Shown piece after piece: positions 60,845 through 64,000 of a DNA stretch of 64,000 nt. Position 1 is the first letter of the stretch; each line of letters starts with the position of its first letter. Both the position numbers and the translations under genes were made by a program. The DNA is from Bog-756 sp963699105 (GTDB lineage Bacteria; Actinomycetota; Acidimicrobiia; Acidimicrobiales; RAAP-2), in NCBI GenBank assembly GCA_963699105.1, contig CAVOTI010000003.1, positions 806,001-870,000 on the forward strand, written 5' to 3'. The notes below the pieces were generated by a model. The model had not been told where the DNA came from, did not search any database, and was given only the letters and a program-made list of their open reading frames with translations.

Positions 60845-62422
60845 GTGACGCTCTGGACTGCCGATCGGGCGGCGGCCACTCCCGGTGCCGGCCGGTCGAC
60901 AGCTGGGACCTCGGTTGCCGTGGTGCTGGTGGTGGCCTTGCTCCTGGCCGGTTGTGCGGGGGCCGACCGGACGGCCGCCTCACCGGTCAGGGCTCGCACC
61001 CACGTCAACCCGGCCGTCCGGTTGGGACCGGTGACGTCGACGATCGCCCCGGTTCAACTTCCGGTGACCCCTGTCCAGTGGTCCCCCTGCGGGGACCTGC
61101 AGTGCGGTTCGGTGGCGGTTCCGCTCGACTACCACCACCCCGACGGTCCAACCCTGCAGATCGCCGTGGCCCGGCATCCGGCCGAGGACCCCTCGGAGCG
61201 GATCGGGTCGATCGTCATCAATCCGGGCGGACCCGGCACCTCGGGGATCGACGATCTCCCCAACGAGCTGTCGGTGCTGACTCCCGAGCTGCTCGACCGC
61301 TTCGACATCGTCTCGTTCGATCCCCGGGGGGTGGAGCGAAGCAGTCCGGTGAGCTGTGCCGCCAGCGCCGGGTCGGGTTCGGGTGGGCAGCTGATCGACC
61401 CGGTCCCGACCACGCCGGCCGCCCAGGCGGCGCTGCTCCGGAACGACCAGGAATTCGCCGCCCAGTGCCAGCACGACAGCGGCAGCATCCTGCCCTACAT
61501 GGGCACGGTCGACACGGCTCGGGACCTCGATCGCATCCGGGCCGCCCTGGGCGACGCCCAGCTGACCTTCATCGGCCACTCCTACGGCACCCTGCTAGGA
61601 GCCACCTATGCCAGCCTCTTCCCCACCCACGTGCGGGCCATGGTCCTCGACAGTGCCATCGACCCGGCGTTGACCACCACGCAGTACGCCACCGACCAGG
61701 CCGCCAGTCTGGAGTCGGAGCTCCAGTCGTTCTTCGACTGGTGCGCCGGTGACTCGGCCTGCCCATGGCGACCCTCCGGCGACCCGACCACCGCCCTGTT
61801 GAACCTCATCCAGGCCAGCCGCACCCAACCCCTGTCGATCTCCGGGGGAGGAACGGCGGGGCCGGGTGAGCTCTACGACGCCCTTCTGGCCGGACTCGAG
61901 TCCCAATCGTCATGGCCGACGCTGGCCCAGGCGCTGGCCCAGGCCGAACAGGGCAACGGCTCGACCGCGGTCTCGATGTCCGACCGGTACGAGACCGGCG
62001 GGTCGACCAACGGCGCCACCGCCGAACAGGCCATCGACTGCCTCGACCATCCGGTGGACCGGGACCCGGCGAGCTACCCGGCCCTGGCTGCAACGGTCGG
62101 GAGAACGGCGCCGGTCTTCGGGCCGCTACTGGTCTGGGGTCTACTCGGCTGTGCCACCTGGCCCGTGCTCCCCACCCGGACCCCGGCACCGGCGTCGGAC
62201 CCGGGAGCTCCGCCGATCCTGGTGGTCGGCACCACCGGTGATCCGGTCACGCCCTACAGCTGGGCGGTCAGCCTGGCCAAGGAACTGACCGGGGGCGAAC
62301 TGCTCACCTGGCAGGGGATGAGCCACGTGGCCTACTTCTACAGCCCGTGCGTCCGGGCCGCCGTCCAGGCCTACCTGGTGGCGAGGACCCTGCCCCCCAC
62401 CGGAACCGTCTGCACCGATTGA
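60845..62422 (+). CDS. Exported alpha/beta hydrolase, tripeptidyl-aminopeptidase-like (SlpD/E type)
   Basis: 525 residues from GTG 60845, though the frame is open to 60695 and the start is uncertain. Signal peptide with lipobox LLLAGC near residue 38. Catalytic core: SIVINPGGPGTSG (oxyanion), FDIVSFDPRGVERSS, TFIGHSYGTLLGATYASLFP (nucleophile Ser), and the C-terminal TAP-like domain with VVGTTGDPVTPY (Asp) and GMSHVAYF (His). Cys pairs are frequent (CGDLQC, CAGDSAC). Probably cleaves short peptides or esters outside the membrane. Confidence 0.86.
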   Translation: MTLWTADRAAATPGAGRSTAGTSVAVVLVVALLLAGCAGADRTAASPVRARTHVNPAVRLGPVTSTIAPVQLPVTPVQWSPCGDLQCGSVAVPLDYHHPDGPTLQIAVARHPAEDPSERIGSIVINPGGPGTSGIDDLPNELSVLTPELLDRFDIVSFDPRGVERSSPVSCAASAGSGSGGQLIDPVPTTPAAQAALLRNDQEFAAQCQHDSGSILPYMGTVDTARDLDRIRAALGDAQLTFIGHSYGTLLGATYASLFPTHVRAMVLDSAIDPALTTTQYATDQAASLESELQSFFDWCAGDSACPWRPSGDPTTALLNLIQASRTQPLSISGGGTAGPGELYDALLAGLESQSSWPTLAQALAQAEQGNGSTAVSMSDRYETGGSTNGATAEQAIDCLDHPVDRDPASYPALAATVGRTAPVFGPLLVWGLLGCATWPVLPTRTPAPASDPGAPPILVVGTTGDPVTPYSWAVSLAKELTGGELLTWQGMSHVAYFYSPCVRAAVQAYLVARTLPPTGTVCTD

Positions 62423-62492
62423 CGTCACCGGCCGCCGAGGGGTTCGGGTGACCCGCACCGGTCCACCTTCTTCCCGCACGCCGGTGTGACGC

Positions 62493-64000
62493 TCAGTGTT
62501 CGGCCCGCTCCAATCTCAGGGTGGCGATCTCGAATGGGCCGAGGTCCACGTCGACCTTGGCGCCCCACCACCGGGGCTCGGCCAGCTCCCGCTCCAACAG
62601 GTCGGTACGGACGGCGCGACTGATCTCCCATGGGCCCGTGACGACCACCGGTCCCCGCTGGCCCCAGGCCTCGTAGAGCCGGACGATCAGGGCATCGGGG
62701 TCGTCATCGGCCCGCTTGACCGCCTCGACCACGACGTTGGGGGCATCGACCGACAGCAGAGAGCCGACCGGGGCCAGCGATCCGGGATGGGGGGACGTGG
62801 CGACCGCCCGCAGCGGCACATTGAGGTCGTATCCGGCATCGATGACCCCGGCTTGGCGGAGATCGCCGGCATGGGGCAACAGTCGGTAGGTGAAGTGGTG
62901 CCCCCCACGATCGGCCTCGGGGTCGGGCCAGGTGGGGGCCCGCAGCAGCGACAGCCGGATGACGTTTCCGGCGATGTCATAGCCGTACTTGCAATCGTTG
63001 AGCAGGGCCACGCCGTAGCCGGGCTCGGAGAGATCGGCCCACTTGTGGGCGCAGACCTCGAAGCGGGCGACGTCCCAGCTGGTGTTGGTGTGGGTCGGAC
63101 GTTCCACGTGGCCGAACTGGATCTCGTAGGTGGCCCGCAGGCTCCGCACGTTGACCGGGAACGCCACCTTCAATAGCCGGTTGGTCTCGTGCCAGTCCAC
63201 CTCGGTCACGAAGTCGACGAATCGGGACCCCGAGTCGAGACCGATCACCTGGGTGATCCGGGAGTGCGCGAATCGCCGGACCACCCGGATGCCGGCCCGG
63301 AGCGGGCCCGTGGTCGACCACCTCGATCGACTCGACGGCATCCAGGTCGACCGCCGAGTCGAGGGCGAACCGGTCGATGTCCCAGGCGTCGTAGAAGTTG
63401 GGGTAATCGGGGTGTAGCTGGAAGCGGTTGCCCACCGCACCGGGGGCCAGTACCTGGCGCCCGGCCGACTTGTCGGTGATCGAGGACAGTGGCCCTGCTC
63501 GTCCAGCTCGATCCGCAGGTGCTGGTTCTCGAGCGAGGTCGGTGTCGCGGTCACGCCGGTCATGCCGGTCATGCCGGCCACGCCGGGCCCGCCGGCCCCG
63601 GCCACCACCGGGTCGCTGGTCAGCCCGTAGACCTGATGGCCGCAGGCGGGCACGGTCACCTCGAACACGGCGCGCCCCTCGGCGTCCCGTTGCACCTCGG
63701 CCGGCCGCGCCGTCGGCAGGCCACCGCGGTCACCTCCTCGGGGGCCTCGACGGCGATCAGCTCGGTGCGGGGATGGGAGAGGGAGTTGAACACGACGACC
63801 GGCGCGGGCCGCCCCCTCGGTGTCGATCGACTCGACCAGTCTGGCCAGCGACTCGTCGGTCAGGCGCGCTGGGCTCCCTCGACGATGCGGGCATGGTCGC
63901 GGGCGGTGTCCTGGTAGACCCAGTGGATCCCCGAGCCAGGGATGATGTCGTGGAACTGGTGGAGGAGCAGGACCTTCCACAGCTCCTCGAGCTCGGCCGC
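62493..64000 (-). pseudogene. GH38 alpha-mannosidase C-terminal half, frameshifted, cut by window end
   Basis: Runs off the window. The family's middle-domain text appears near 63960: LWKVLLLHQFHDIIPGSGI and HWVYQDTARDHARI. The frame then changes, about six one-base shifts in 1.5 kb: near 63870, near 63800, near 63700, near 63490 (lost C), near 63305 (extra C), and possibly one more. Other restored pieces are VVVFNSLSHPRTELIAV, SSITDKSAGRQVLAPGAVGN and RFQLHPDYPNFYDAWDID. The last 260 residues, ending ATLRLERAEH, are intact and typical of GH38. Trims terminal mannose. Sequence errors are likely. Confidence 0.75.

Noticed and set aside
1..64000. CRISPR array, prophage, insertion sequence, tRNA, rRNA
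   Set aside because: No regularly spaced direct repeats, integrase/transposase, or RNA-gene sequence was seen on either strand.

Overview
The window is GC-rich (about two thirds by eye), with strong G/C bias at third codon positions and many GTG starts. Gene content is typical of Actinomycetota: a CtaG/SCO copper pair, DUF2510 and DUF6458 proteins, an RskA-like anti-sigma factor, SHOCT and PRC-barrel proteins, several DHA2 drug exporters, and an Ltp-type thiolase with a DUF35 partner. A free-living, possibly acid-tolerant soil or water actinobacterium fits best. Acidimicrobiia is my guess, partly because of a G1 glutamic peptidase; there is no rRNA or marker gene to prove it. I see no phage, insertion sequence, CRISPR array, tRNA or rRNA.

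Layout. 0.15-4 kb: copper delivery to cytochrome oxidase (CtaG converging on a lipoprotein and a membrane-SCO fusion). 4.3-6.2 kb: an OLD-family nuclease broken by four single-base shifts. 6.5-14 kb: EAL protein, DUF2510 coiled-coil protein, NTF2-like protein, a tandem paralogue pair, DUF1269-like protein, F420/NADP-type reductase, frameshifted TauD dioxygenase and small membrane or zinc-ribbon proteins. 14-25 kb: two MarR/DHA2 export modules (the first with a universal stress protein), a Tat-exported phosphoesterase, an acyltransferase and an atypical TetR. 25-31 kb: secreted propeller, ECF sigma/anti-sigma operon, glutamine synthetase whose adenylylation tyrosine is Phe, and a flavoprotein. 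32-35.5 kb: HxlR/DoxX and TetR/DHA2 pairs with palindromic operators. 35.5-46.5 kb: lipid or steroid-like metabolism (sulfotransferase, thioesterase, DUF35/thiolase, alcohol dehydrogenase, phytanoyl-CoA-type dioxygenase) plus a G1 peptidase and a PHM-type copper monooxygenase. 47.6-50.4 kb: xylose catabolism (xylB-xylA). 50.5-64 kb: SHOCT protein, second atypical TetR, SRPBCC, PRC-barrel, CocE-like hydrolase, purple acid phosphatase, carotenoid-desaturase-like oxidoreductase, Usp, exported alpha/beta hydrolase and the end of a GH38 alpha-mannosidase.

Regulatory logic is unusually readable. Divergent regulator/transporter pairs carry clear palindromes (16.7, 22.6, 32.5, 34.8 kb). The atypical TetR at 51 kb has a 17-bp palindrome upstream, and an 11-bp piece of it recurs upstream of the thioesterase gene. 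A bipartite motif (TACC-N3-GGTA, 8 nt, A-rich block) occurs upstream of both the thioesterase/DUF35 region and the PhyH dioxygenase.

A caution: four genes (OLD, TauD, CocE, GH38) carry one-base indels, mostly in short G/C runs, while their protein sequence stays conserved on both sides. Base-calling or assembly error is at least as likely as gene decay. No clearly new multi-gene system is evident; the most interesting items are the altered glutamine synthetase, the altered thiolase, the paired atypical TetRs and the shared regulatory motifs.
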